This document shows, piece by piece, positions 51,622 to 59,978 of a stretch of DNA of 64,000 nt (position 1 is its first letter; each line of letters opens with the position of its first letter). Below the pieces are notes generated by a model. That model searched no databases, was not told the DNA's origin, and saw only the letters and a program-made list of their open reading frames with translations. Source of the stretch: Hoeflea prorocentri (lineage in GTDB: Bacteria > Pseudomonadota > Alphaproteobacteria > Rhizobiales > Rhizobiaceae); NCBI RefSeq assembly GCF_027944115.1, contig NZ_JAPJZI010000001.1, positions 620,001 through 684,000 on the forward strand, read 5' to 3'. Both the position numbers and the translations under genes were made by a program.

Positions 51622-52836
51622 TCAGTCCTCAGGAAGGTCGACCCAGCTGCCGCTCTGTGCGGATTCAAGGCAGGCCGACACCATCTTGGTGATTTCGAGG
51701 CCATCACGGAAATTCGGCCAGCTTGATCTGCCCGTTGCTGCCGATTCAAGCACTTGGGCGATCTCGATCGTCTTGAATTCGTTAAAGCCCAGTCCGAAAT
51801 TCGGCACGGGCAGGAAAGCGCCGTAATTTGCCCGATCGGGGCCGCAATCGATATCGCGCCATTGGGCGGCGCCATCAGGTGCTTCCGACATGAGGGCGAC
51901 CCTCAACCGGTTCACATTGTCATAGTCGAAGGCAATTGCGCCGCGATTGCCGTATATTTCATAGGTCTGGTGAAAGCGTCGGCCATGGGCCACGCGGCTG
52001 ACGTCTATCAGCCCCTTGCCGCCATTGGGAAACTTGCAAAGCAGGGTGACCATGTCCGAATTCGTCACCTTGCGGCGCGGTGCGTCCGCATCCATGACGG
52101 GAGCGCTCACATAGCCTGACCCTTCAACCACGGGCCGCTCAGCGGTGGTTGTCGCGACCTCGGCGACAAGGCTATCGACCTTGCCAAGCAGGTAATTCAC
52201 GTAGCTGAAGATGTGGGAGGCAATATCGCCTACCGTGCCTGTTGGCGACAGCTCGCCATCGCACCGCCACATGAAGGGCGCTTCAGGCGCGGCAAGCGCG
52301 TCGACATGCATGGATGCCTTGAACAGGACAAGATCGCCGATCGCGCCGTTCTCAATGAGCTCGCGGGTAATCTCATGTACAGGATTGATCGGGAAATTGT
52401 GACCCACCCGGCAGGCGAGATTTCTTTCCTCGGCCAATTGAGCAAGCTCCCTGGCCTGGTCGACTGTTTCGGTGAACGGTTTTTCGCAATAGACGTGTTT
52501 ACCGGCAAGCAACGCCGCCTTTGCGACCTCATAGTGTAGATTGTCCGGCAGGCAGATATCGACCAGATCCACGGCGGGGTCGTCCAGGGCTTCCTGCCAG
52601 GTGGGCGAGAAGCGGGCGCCGTCATAGTGTGGCCGAAGCGCGCTTAGAACATCGGGCGAGGCGTCGACGACCCAGATGATATCCGGGGCGACATCCTTTT
52701 CAGGGAAGAGTTGCGGAACGTTTCTGTATCCCAGCGTGTGGCACTTGCCCATCCAGCCACCCGCACCAAGCAATGCTACACGAACTTTTCTTGTCACAGT
52801 CTGTTGCTCCCGATTCCGCATCAAGTCGAGCGACAT
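51622..52836 (-). CDS. Gfo/Idh/MocA-family oxidoreductase
   Basis: The 404-residue protein has LLGAGGWMGKCHTLGYRN (Rossmann), LPDNLHYEVA, YCEKPFTETV (catalytic Lys) and GHNFPINPVHEITR. A longer C-terminal domain than in IolG includes GDIASHIFSYVNYLLG with the active-site His. It would oxidise a cyclitol or glycoside. It faces away from the dioxygenase gene with the operator at 52889 between them, so it is probably induced by inositol or its derivatives. Confidence 0.9.
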   Translation of the reverse strand: MSLDLMRNREQQTVTRKVRVALLGAGGWMGKCHTLGYRNVPQLFPEKDVAPDIIWVVDASPDVLSALRPHYDGARFSPTWQEALDDPAVDLVDICLPDNLHYEVAKAALLAGKHVYCEKPFTETVDQARELAQLAEERNLACRVGHNFPINPVHEITRELIENGAIGDLVLFKASMHVDALAAPEAPFMWRCDGELSPTGTVGDIASHIFSYVNYLLGKVDSLVAEVATTTAERPVVEGSGYVSAPVMDADAPRRKVTNSDMVTLLCKFPNGGKGLIDVSRVAHGRRFHQTYEIYGNRGAIAFDYDNVNRLRVALMSEAPDGAAQWRDIDCGPDRANYGAFLPVPNFGLGFNEFKTIEIAQVLESAATGRSSWPNFRDGLEITKMVSACLESAQSGSWVDLPED

Positions 52837-52888
52837 GATAGCACATGGGCAATCTTGGCTATCGACTCATAATGAGAGCGCTGCTATT

Positions 52889-52904
52889 TTGCAAGGCCTT
52901 GCAA
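52889..52904. promoter_or_regulatory. inositol operator TTGCAAGGCCTTGCAA (divergent)
   Basis: This perfect copy lies in the 91-bp gap between the divergent Gfo/Idh and dioxygenase genes, 23 bases upstream of the latter. Confidence 0.85.
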
Positions 52905-52927
52905 CATCGGTTTCGTCGGAGGAATGT

Positions 52928-54115
52928 ATGAACCGCATTGACAGCGACCAGTATCCTGTGTGGCTGAACGCAGACATGTTCGGGATTGAGGAATTCAAGG
53001 CGCAGCAACAGCGACAAACGACGAAAGATGATTGTCCGTTGGCGACTGATATTCATGCCAATGTGCCGATCTATGACGGGGCGGCTTTGTCCGATCCGCA
53101 ATTGCCGGAAGCAACATGGCGTTCCATCATGGCGGAATGGAACCGCGTGATGCGAAGCGGCGCGGGTATCATTGCGATCAAGGGTGCGATCGGCGATATC
53201 GAGATGCTCGACAAGGTCACGGATGTCCTGAACCGGATCATTCGCCAGGAAGAGGCGGCCGGGGACGGGCCGAGTGACCATTTTGCCGAGCTTGGCGCCA
53301 ATAGCCGGCTTTGGAATTCGCACGAAAAACTCTGTCAGGAGGCAACGGAACTTTTCATCCGCTACAACGCGAATGAAGTTCTTCATCGGGCCAGTGAAGC
53401 CTGGCTGGGGTACGGGTATCAGATCACCGCCCAGACCAACATCGTAAGGCCGGGCGGCAAGGCGCAGACCGCGCATCGCGACTTTCATATGGGTATTCAG
53501 CCTGAGGAGATCCTGGAGCGATATCCTGCGGATCAGCATCAGGTTGCGGCTCATTTGACGCTTCAGGGCGCGGTTGCCCATACGGATATGCCGATCGAAT
53601 CCGGGCCGACAAAGTTACTGCCCTTTTCCCAGACTTTTGTACCCGGCTATATCTCAATCCTGCATTCCGAGTTTCGCGACTATTTCGAGGAAAACTATAT
53701 CCAGATGCCGCTTCAAAAGGGTGACATGCTGTTTTTCAATCCAAGCGTTTTCCACGCGGCGGGTGACAATGTGACGACGGACATGCAGCGCTTTGCAAAT
53801 CTCATTCAGGTCAATTCGGCCTACGGGCGCCCGATGGAAATCGTCGATCGCGCCAGGATTTGCAAAAAGGTCTTTCCGCTTTTGCTCGGCATGAAAGGTG
53901 ACGGCTTGCTGACCGACCGGGAGATCGAGAATGTCCTGGCCGCATCCGCTGACGCATATCCGTTCCCGATCAATCTGGACCTCGATTCCCCGAAGGGTGA
54001 ACTTGCACCTCCAAGTCAACGGGCCGTCATGCGGCGGGCACTGGATGAACATTGGAGCCCGGCAGAATTTGCCGCAGATCTTGACGGCCAGGTATCAAGA
54101 CGCCGGTCGCATTGA
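52928..54115 (+). CDS. phytanoyl-CoA dioxygenase (PhyH)-family Fe(II)/2-oxoglutarate dioxygenase
   Basis: This 395-residue protein has a double-stranded beta-helix core with the iron ligands HRDFH (His-x-Asp) near residue 181 and the distal His in FHAAGDN near residue 278, followed by an Arg about ten residues later that may hold 2-oxoglutarate. An N-terminal segment of about 90 residues precedes the core. GGAGG lies five bases before the ATG. Its position directly behind an inositol operator is unusual. Oxidative removal of an O-methyl group, or hydroxylation of a cyclitol derivative, is an inference from context only. Confidence 0.85.
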   Translation: MNRIDSDQYPVWLNADMFGIEEFKAQQQRQTTKDDCPLATDIHANVPIYDGAALSDPQLPEATWRSIMAEWNRVMRSGAGIIAIKGAIGDIEMLDKVTDVLNRIIRQEEAAGDGPSDHFAELGANSRLWNSHEKLCQEATELFIRYNANEVLHRASEAWLGYGYQITAQTNIVRPGGKAQTAHRDFHMGIQPEEILERYPADQHQVAAHLTLQGAVAHTDMPIESGPTKLLPFSQTFVPGYISILHSEFRDYFEENYIQMPLQKGDMLFFNPSVFHAAGDNVTTDMQRFANLIQVNSAYGRPMEIVDRARICKKVFPLLLGMKGDGLLTDREIENVLAASADAYPFPINLDLDSPKGELAPPSQRAVMRRALDEHWSPAEFAADLDGQVSRRRSH

Positions 54116-54180
54116 TCCAATGACGGATCAATAGCGGTTCAGGCGAATTTTATGCGGTTTCAGACAGTGGGAGCTTCATC

Positions 54181-55143
54181 ATGGGAATAGCCATATTGGG
54201 TACAGGGCGTGTGGCGGAAATCCACGCGGAGGCCTTAACGGAAATGTATCCGGATGCTCTGGTTGGCGGCTGGAACCGGACGTTTGAGCGGGCAGAAATG
54301 TTTTGCCGGCGCTTTGGCGGGTCGGCTTTTCGCGATCTCAACGACGCTTTGAACAACAGTGACGTTGAGGCCGTGATTGTCACGACAAAGACCGAAACCC
54401 ACTTTGAGATAGCGAAACAGGCACTCGAATGCGGAAAGCACGTGTTGCTTGAAAAACCACTTTGCACGACAGCCGAAGAGATCGGAGCGCTGGCGGATAT
54501 TGCCCGCAAGAACGCGCTGATCTGCATGCCGTCTCACAATTACATCTACGCGCCGATCATGCGCCGTATGCGTGCGAGGGTGGAGCGGGGAGACCTCGGA
54601 AAAATCGGCAGCTACTGGGCTTTGTTCAACAATGTTCATCCGGCCGATGTGGGCCAGCCGGACCTCGTGATGCGTGAGTTGATGATCCATCACGTCTACA
54701 GCATGCTTTTTTTCCTGGGGCGGCCTTCAACCGTGACCGCAACCGCGACGAACACGCATTTTGAAAACAGGAATGCTGATGATCAGATCATGATCACGGC
54801 ACAATATCCAGGCGGAACGATTGCAAATCTTTGGGGAAGTTTCTCCACCGATGATGCGACGCGGGAGCCATGGTCCGTCTATTTCAAGCTTTTGGGCACG
54901 AAGGGCGGCGCAATGTCCGCCTGGGACCAGATCAAGTTCGGGCCGGAGCCCGAACCGCTTTGGGACGATGCATCTTACCGCGACAGTTTCCTGCACGCCC
55001 ATGAGTTTTTCCTGGAGCATTGCCTGGCTAAAGGCACCCCTCCGCTTTCAAGTCTTGAAGATGCGCAGGACTGCCTGCGCATTCTTGATGCTGCGCGCAT
55101 GTCCGTCAAAAGCGGTGAAAAGACTGCCATAGATTACAGCTGA
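54181..55143 (+). CDS. Gfo/Idh/MocA-family oxidoreductase
   Basis: The 320-residue protein has ILGTGRVAEIHAEAL at the N-terminus, TTKTETHFEIAKQAL, LLEKPLCTTAEE (catalytic Lys) and PSHNYIYAPIMRR. MIHHVYSMLFFLG carries the likely active-site His pair. It follows the dioxygenase gene by 65 bases in the same direction, so the two may be co-transcribed and act in sequence, for example oxidising the product of the dioxygenase. GGGAG precedes the ATG. Confidence 0.9.
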   Translation: MGIAILGTGRVAEIHAEALTEMYPDALVGGWNRTFERAEMFCRRFGGSAFRDLNDALNNSDVEAVIVTTKTETHFEIAKQALECGKHVLLEKPLCTTAEEIGALADIARKNALICMPSHNYIYAPIMRRMRARVERGDLGKIGSYWALFNNVHPADVGQPDLVMRELMIHHVYSMLFFLGRPSTVTATATNTHFENRNADDQIMITAQYPGGTIANLWGSFSTDDATREPWSVYFKLLGTKGGAMSAWDQIKFGPEPEPLWDDASYRDSFLHAHEFFLEHCLAKGTPPLSSLEDAQDCLRILDAARMSVKSGEKTAIDYS

Positions 55144-55209
55144 TCGGGCAATCCGGCGCTTCGGGCCAAACCACTCCGCCGTCCGCGACTTTTGAATCGC
55201 CCGGTCGCG

Positions 55210-56172
55210 CTATCCTGGCGTATAGTCCCGGTTTGCCTCTGGATCTTCAGTGGAATAGGGCAGCCCAGCCAGTTCCTGGCGGGCCGCGTCCGGTATTGTT
55301 TGCGTTGCCCACTCAATGGTCTGAGCAACCCGTTCGGGTTTTGAAACACCTACGATCGTTGAGGTGATGCGGGGATCGCTCATCGAGAAGTCCAACGCGG
55401 CAACCCCCGGAGCAAGGCCGTGCCTGGCACAGGCGGCCTCGACCAGACGCACCGGCTCAAGGGCTTCATGGCTTGCATCCTGGTATGTCAGTTTGGGCAT
55501 TTGGACACTGCCCTTCGCCAGTACGCCGCCTGCATAAGGCGCGGCGTTCAAAATCGCGATGCCGGCCTCATGGGCATAGTCGTACATCTCGTCGGCCTGA
55601 CGGTTCAAAAGTGTAAAGCGGTTGTGATTGATGAGCACGTCGAACGGGCGGTCGCGCAGAAGCGGGAACATGATGTCGATGCGACCCATTGCGAGGCCGA
55701 CCGCGTCTGCCAGACCCTCTTCCTTGATCTTGAAGAGTTCATCCAGTGCGCCGCCCGGTCCGGTAATCTCCTCCAGGCTCGCGGAGTGCTCCGGATCGTG
55801 AAGGTGCAGGACCTGAACCCGGTCGAGCGACAGTGCCTCAAGACTTTCTTCAAATGACTGCCGTGCACAGGACGCATCGAAACGGTTGGTTTCCATGTTT
55901 CTGTCAAGCTTGGTCGACAGCACAAAACCGTCCGGCAATCCGCCTCGTTCGCGAATGACCGCACCAATGCGTTCTTCGGCGCGGCCAAAGCCATAATTTC
56001 GCGATGTATCGAGGAAATTCACCGGGCTATCAAAAATGGCACGCACTGTGGCCCGGGCCCGTTCTTCGTCGACGCCGTAGCCATAGGTATCGGGCATGTC
56101 CGCAAGGGGCGATGTTCCAAAACACAGTTCGGTGACTTCCAGACCCGTGTTGCCTATGGCGCGGCGTTTCAT
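55210..56172 (-). CDS. aldo/keto reductase
   Basis: The 320-residue TIM-barrel oxidoreductase has the family tetrad: Asp in NFLDTSRNYG, Tyr in the same segment, Lys in LSTKLD and His in VLHLHDPEH. The N-terminal GNTGLEVTELCFGTSPLADM matches the L-fucose/D-threo-aldose 1-dehydrogenase group that oxidises aldoses to lactones. It would reduce or oxidise a sugar with NADP(H). It lies outside the visible operators, is convergent with the Gfo/Idh gene, and may be independent of the inositol genes. Confidence 0.9.
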   Translation of the reverse strand: MKRRAIGNTGLEVTELCFGTSPLADMPDTYGYGVDEERARATVRAIFDSPVNFLDTSRNYGFGRAEERIGAVIRERGGLPDGFVLSTKLDRNMETNRFDASCARQSFEESLEALSLDRVQVLHLHDPEHSASLEEITGPGGALDELFKIKEEGLADAVGLAMGRIDIMFPLLRDRPFDVLINHNRFTLLNRQADEMYDYAHEAGIAILNAAPYAGGVLAKGSVQMPKLTYQDASHEALEPVRLVEAACARHGLAPGVAALDFSMSDPRITSTIVGVSKPERVAQTIEWATQTIPDAARQELAGLPYSTEDPEANRDYTPG

Positions 56173-56653
56173 GTTTGCATCCTTATCATTTCTTTAGTCG
56201 GCTGATCTCACCCGTTATCTCAGCACACATGGGCGCGTGCTGCAAACCTTCCGGAAAGATCCTTTTTTCAGAACTCATTCAGGTTTGCGCAGAGCCCTGA
56301 CAGCTAAGCAAGACCATCCAAAACCTGCCGTCCTGGCGTGCGGCGGCAAAAGATCCGAGGGCGGCACGGCCGCTGATAACGCCATGGCGCGAGCACTTTT
56401 CATCAGCGGACAGGACGAGAGGATCAAGCTGACCATATCCTGTCCGATCACCACCGGGCTGTTTTCATGCCGCGCGTGTGTTCTGGCTGCTCGAAACTCT
56501 CGGACACCGCGATCGGGAATCTGACAACAGTTTCTACGGCAACTGGTCATGCCGCCGGCCTTGCAACACCTGCAGCCATATGAAATCAATGCTGTGCACG
56601 GTCCGCAACCGGCAGATGATCATCCCCACACCAGCGCAGCAGGTATATCCGCT
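56173..56653. other. 481-bp gap with a probable decayed rhodanese-like remnant
   Basis: No intact gene is seen. On the plus strand, GLFS (56456–56467) in one frame is followed one frame over by AARVFWLLETLGHRD (56469–56513). Together they resemble the core of rhodanese/3-mercaptopyruvate sulfurtransferase. The frame change and stops argue for a pseudogene. A single half-operator CCTTGCAA (56559–56566) is also present. The rest, including the promoter of the aminotransferase gene, is not resolved. Confidence 0.4.
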
Positions 56654-57781
56654 ATGAGCCAGCTCCCTTCATCCGTTGATCCCGGTGGCCTTCTCGAATA
56701 TTCGGTCGTTTTCACCGATCGCTCTCTGAACCATATGTCGAAACGCTTCCAGGGCGTGATGCGCGATATCTCCTCTTTGCTGGGGGAGGTCTACAACGCG
56801 GATGGAGTCGTGGTCGTGCCCGGCGGCGGAACCTATGCAATGGAGGCGGTCGCGCGCCAGTTCGCGACCGGCAAAAACTGCCTCGTCATTCGTGATGGCT
56901 GGTTTTCCTTCCGCTGGTCGCAGATTTTCGAGGCCGGTGATATTCCGGCCTCCACGACGGTCCTCAAGGCACAGCGCGTGTCGGATGATCTGCAAGCGCC
57001 CTTTGCGCCTCCGCCCGTTGAAGACGTGGTGGCCGCCATTGCCCGGGAAAAGCCCGATCTGGTCTTCGCGCCCCATGTCGAGACGTCCGCCGGCATCATG
57101 CTTCCCGACGCCTATATCCGGTCCGTTGCCGAGGCGGTGCGCGAGGTTGGCGGCCTGTTCGTGCTCGACTGCATCGCCTCCGGGGCGATGTGGGTCGATA
57201 TGCGCGAAAGCGGTGTTGATGTCCTGATCAGCGCCCCGCAAAAGGGCTGGAGTTCTTCACCTTCGAGCGGCCTTGTGATGCTGGGCGAGCGGGCTCTTGA
57301 GCGGCTCCCCGACACGGCCAGCACCAGTTTCGCCTGCGATCTGAAGAAATGGCATCAGATCATGCAGGCCTATGAAAATGGCGGACACGCCTATCATGCC
57401 ACGATGCCGACCGATGCACTGGCCGGCTTTCGCGATTCAATGGCCGAGACGAAGGCCCTGGGCTTCGATGAGCTTCGCGCCGGGCAACTGGAGCTGGGCT
57501 CCAGGGTCAGGACCCTGCTGGCGGAACGGGGCTTCAAGAGTGTTGCGGCGCCCGGTTTCGAGGCGCCCGGCGTTGTGGTCGTTTACACCGACGATGCCGA
57601 CAAGCACAATGGCAGCAAATTCGCCGCCCAAGGCATGCAGATCGCCGCCGGCGTTCCGCTGCAATGCGACGAACCGGAGGGGTTTCAAACCTTCCGGCTG
57701 GGCCTGTTCGGGCTCGACAAGCTGCATGATATCGACCGCACGGTGGATCGGCTGAAGACGGTTCTAGACCGTATCAACTAA
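56654..57781 (+). CDS. class V PLP-dependent aminotransferase (alanine–glyoxylate type)
   Basis: This 375-residue aminotransferase has the nucleotide-like glycine loop VVPGGGTYAMEAVARQF near residue 55, Asp172 (VLDCIASGAMW) and Lys197 (SAPQKGWSS) as the PLP ligand and Schiff-base residues. The wording fits the alanine–glyoxylate/serine–pyruvate aminotransferase group. Donor and acceptor are not known. The ATG at 56654 begins just before the conserved region; the ribosome site (AGG) is weak. The 3' end overlaps the remnant on the opposite strand. Confidence 0.9.
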   Translation: MSQLPSSVDPGGLLEYSVVFTDRSLNHMSKRFQGVMRDISSLLGEVYNADGVVVVPGGGTYAMEAVARQFATGKNCLVIRDGWFSFRWSQIFEAGDIPASTTVLKAQRVSDDLQAPFAPPPVEDVVAAIAREKPDLVFAPHVETSAGIMLPDAYIRSVAEAVREVGGLFVLDCIASGAMWVDMRESGVDVLISAPQKGWSSSPSSGLVMLGERALERLPDTASTSFACDLKKWHQIMQAYENGGHAYHATMPTDALAGFRDSMAETKALGFDELRAGQLELGSRVRTLLAERGFKSVAAPGFEAPGVVVVYTDDADKHNGSKFAAQGMQIAAGVPLQCDEPEGFQTFRLGLFGLDKLHDIDRTVDRLKTVLDRIN

Positions 57782-58042
57782 CGAACACGCCGATCCTTTC
57801 GAATTTCATCAGGTCGAACGGCCCGCTGTTGGAAACTCTGATTTCCGGGATCACTGACAGTGCAAGCAGCGCGTTGTGCATATCGGCATTGTTGAGTGTG
57901 TCGTCGCATGGCCGCATGGTCTCAACCATGCTGGCCGCTTTCGTGCCGACAATTTCGAGCGTCGCCGATTGAAGCCGGTAGCTGAATTGCCAAGATCAGC
58001 TGCCGCTTTGATCGCATCGGCAATGTGGATTTTGGCGTTCGT
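57774..58042 (-). pseudogene. remnant of an unidentified gene with frameshift
   Basis: On the minus strand, a good protein-like segment (NAKIHIADAIKAAADLG) is followed, in another frame near 57988, by FSYRLQSATLEIVGTKAAS and then about 50 coherent residues ending in FDLMKFERIGVFVS and a stop. An in-frame TAG closes the first part at its upstream end. This suggests the 3' end of a decayed gene. I do not recognise the family. It partly fills the gap between the aminotransferase and hydrolase genes. Confidence 0.5.
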
Positions 58043-58203
58043 CTAGTCATCCGACCGGATCTGCTTGACTTGTTGTTCCCATAGGACCATTCTTTGTATT
58101 GTGAACACTAAGTTCACATTTGAACGATTTGCAAAGGACAGGTGTGATAAAGGTTCGGGAACCAGTCGAATAATGCGCATAGTGCAGAAAAGGCGCCAGC
58201 AAG
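58043..58203. other. probable promoter region of the block 5 operon
   Basis: This AT-richer stretch between the gene remnant and the hydrolase should hold the promoter of the operon. No palindrome or terminator is evident. Confidence 0.4.
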
Positions 58204-59073
58204 ATGCCTGAAATGGTCGAGCGCCGGGAAAACGGCATAGCCTATATCGAACGACCGGGGCCGGGGCCGGTGGTCGTGCTTCTGCACGGCATCGGCTCCA
58301 ACGCTTCGTCTTTCATGCCGCTGATTGAATGCCTGCCGGATCACCTGCACCTCATCTTGTGGAATGCTCCCGGTTACATGGGATCAAAACCGCTTGCCGA
58401 AGCCTGGCCCCTGCCAAGCGATTATGCGAGGGCGCTCGCCGGCCTGCTTGACGATATCGGCATATCCACCGTCCATTTGTTCGGACATTCGCTTGGCACG
58501 TTGATCGCGGCCGAGTTTGCCAGACAACACCCTAACCGGGTCGACCGGCTTGTTCTGGCGTCGGCGGCAAATGGCTACGGTATCTCACAAGGCGATCCTC
58601 TGCCTGAAAAAGCCGCCGGCCGAATTGAAGAACTTGAACGTCTTGGCCCGGAGGTATTTGCCCGCTCAAGGGCGGCTAATCTCGTGCATGAACCGGCCGG
58701 GCATCCGGATGTTGTCGCGCATGTCGAAGAGGCGATGGCACAGGTGCGCCTGCCAGGATACGGGCAAGCAGTGCATATGCTGGCGTCCGGAGACCTTGCC
58801 GCGATGATCGGAACCGTTCCGGTCTGTCCGGGCTTTATCATCGGTGCACAGGACCGGATTACACCGATGGACCAGACGCAAAAAGCCGCCGGAGCCTGGG
58901 CCGCTGTGCACGGGCATGCTCCGGCTCTTATTGCAATCGAGGAGGCTGGACACGCGGCCTATGTCCAAAGGCCGCAGCGCTTTGCCTCCGCTTTACTGGA
59001 ACTTCTCGGGGAACCAGCGACGAGGAGCGCTTACTGCATGGCGCGAAAATCAAACGGAGAAAACCATGTCTGA
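58204..59073 (+). CDS. alpha/beta-fold hydrolase
   Basis: The 289-residue hydrolase has the oxyanion loop LLHGIGSNASSF, nucleophile Ser96 in GHSLG, acid Asp217 (AQDRIT) and base His250 (EEAGHAAY), so the triad is complete. This is the MhpC/PcaD-like group that hydrolyses esters, enol-lactones or C–C bonds of ring-cleavage products. With an extradiol-type dioxygenase gene overlapping it by eight bases, cleavage of a ring-fission product is a reasonable guess. The ribosome site is weak (AAGGCG). Confidence 0.9.
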   Translation: MPEMVERRENGIAYIERPGPGPVVVLLHGIGSNASSFMPLIECLPDHLHLILWNAPGYMGSKPLAEAWPLPSDYARALAGLLDDIGISTVHLFGHSLGTLIAAEFARQHPNRVDRLVLASAANGYGISQGDPLPEKAAGRIEELERLGPEVFARSRAANLVHEPAGHPDVVAHVEEAMAQVRLPGYGQAVHMLASGDLAAMIGTVPVCPGFIIGAQDRITPMDQTQKAAGAWAAVHGHAPALIAIEEAGHAAYVQRPQRFASALLELLGEPATRSAYCMARKSNGENHV

Positions 59074-59974
59074 TGATCCAAGGGTCGGCCATTTGCGGGG
59101 CATCGTTATGCGGGCTCCGGGTATAACGGCGACGACCAATTTCTATACGGAAAACTGGGGTTTGCACGTTTCTCATGAAGAAGACGGCATGACCTATCTT
59201 CGCGGTTCGGGCAGCGAACCTTTCATATACGGCCTGAAAGATGATGATGTTTATGGCATCGAATATGTCCATTTCGGCATGCCCGACCGCAGCTCAGTCG
59301 ACGCCATTCATGCCCGGTTGGTTGAGATGGGAGCGAAGTTGCTCAGCGCCCCCGCCGAGCTTGATGGGCCTTTCGGCGGTTACGGTTTTGAACTTCTGGA
59401 CCCGGATGGCAGACGATTGCGGATTACATCGGACCTGCAGATGCGCGCGCCGGAGAAGGTGCACGCCTTTCCCCACAAGGTCAGCCATGTTGTTTTGAAC
59501 ACGCCGGATCTGGAGGCGACCCAGAAATGGTACGAGGATATGCTCGGCTTCCGGACCAGCGACTATTCGGCCGACCAGATGATTTTCCTGCGCTGTGGAA
59601 GCGATCATCACGCCATCGCACTTGTGCGTGCGCAGTACCCTTCAGTTAATCATGTGGCTTTTGAAATGCCGGGCATCGATAGTTTCATGCGTGGCATCGG
59701 CCGTATGAAACAAAAAGGACAAGCGCCGAGCTGGGGGCCGGGACGACACGGTCCGGGTAACAATCCCTTTGCCTATTTCGTCTCGCCTTCGGGCTATGTC
59801 ATCGAGTTTACCGCGGACGTTCAGCAGATCGACGAGGCGACGCACGAACCGAAAGTCTGGTCACGCACAGATCCCGAGGCGATGGATCAGTGGATGACGG
59901 CAGGTCCGCCAACGCCGGCGCAACGCGCTGTGATGGCCGGTCGCCCGGACCCAGGTTTCTCGGCGGGCGGTTAG
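59066..59974 (+). CDS. two-domain VOC extradiol-type ring-cleavage dioxygenase
   Basis: This 302-residue protein has two vicinal-oxygen-chelate modules, residues 7 to 125 and 137 to 255. The second holds His141 (VSHVVLNTPDLE), His196 (SVNHVAFE) and Glu247 (YVIEFTAD), the standard Fe(II)/Mn(II) triad of catechol 2,3-dioxygenases. It should cleave a catechol-like or hydroxylated ring next to the diol. A tail of about 45 residues rich in Pro and Gly follows. GGAGA precedes the ATG, which overlaps the hydrolase stop. A substrate other than a simple catechol is likely given the neighbours. Confidence 0.88.
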   Translation: MSDDPRVGHLRGIVMRAPGITATTNFYTENWGLHVSHEEDGMTYLRGSGSEPFIYGLKDDDVYGIEYVHFGMPDRSSVDAIHARLVEMGAKLLSAPAELDGPFGGYGFELLDPDGRRLRITSDLQMRAPEKVHAFPHKVSHVVLNTPDLEATQKWYEDMLGFRTSDYSADQMIFLRCGSDHHAIALVRAQYPSVNHVAFEMPGIDSFMRGIGRMKQKGQAPSWGPGRHGPGNNPFAYFVSPSGYVIEFTADVQQIDEATHEPKVWSRTDPEAMDQWMTAGPPTPAQRAVMAGRPDPGFSAGG

Positions 59975-59978
59975 GCTT

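Noticed and set aside
56559-56566. CCTTGCAA half-site upstream of the aminotransferase gene
   Set aside because: The other half (GCCGCCGG) shows no symmetry, so it is probably chance and not an inositol operator.
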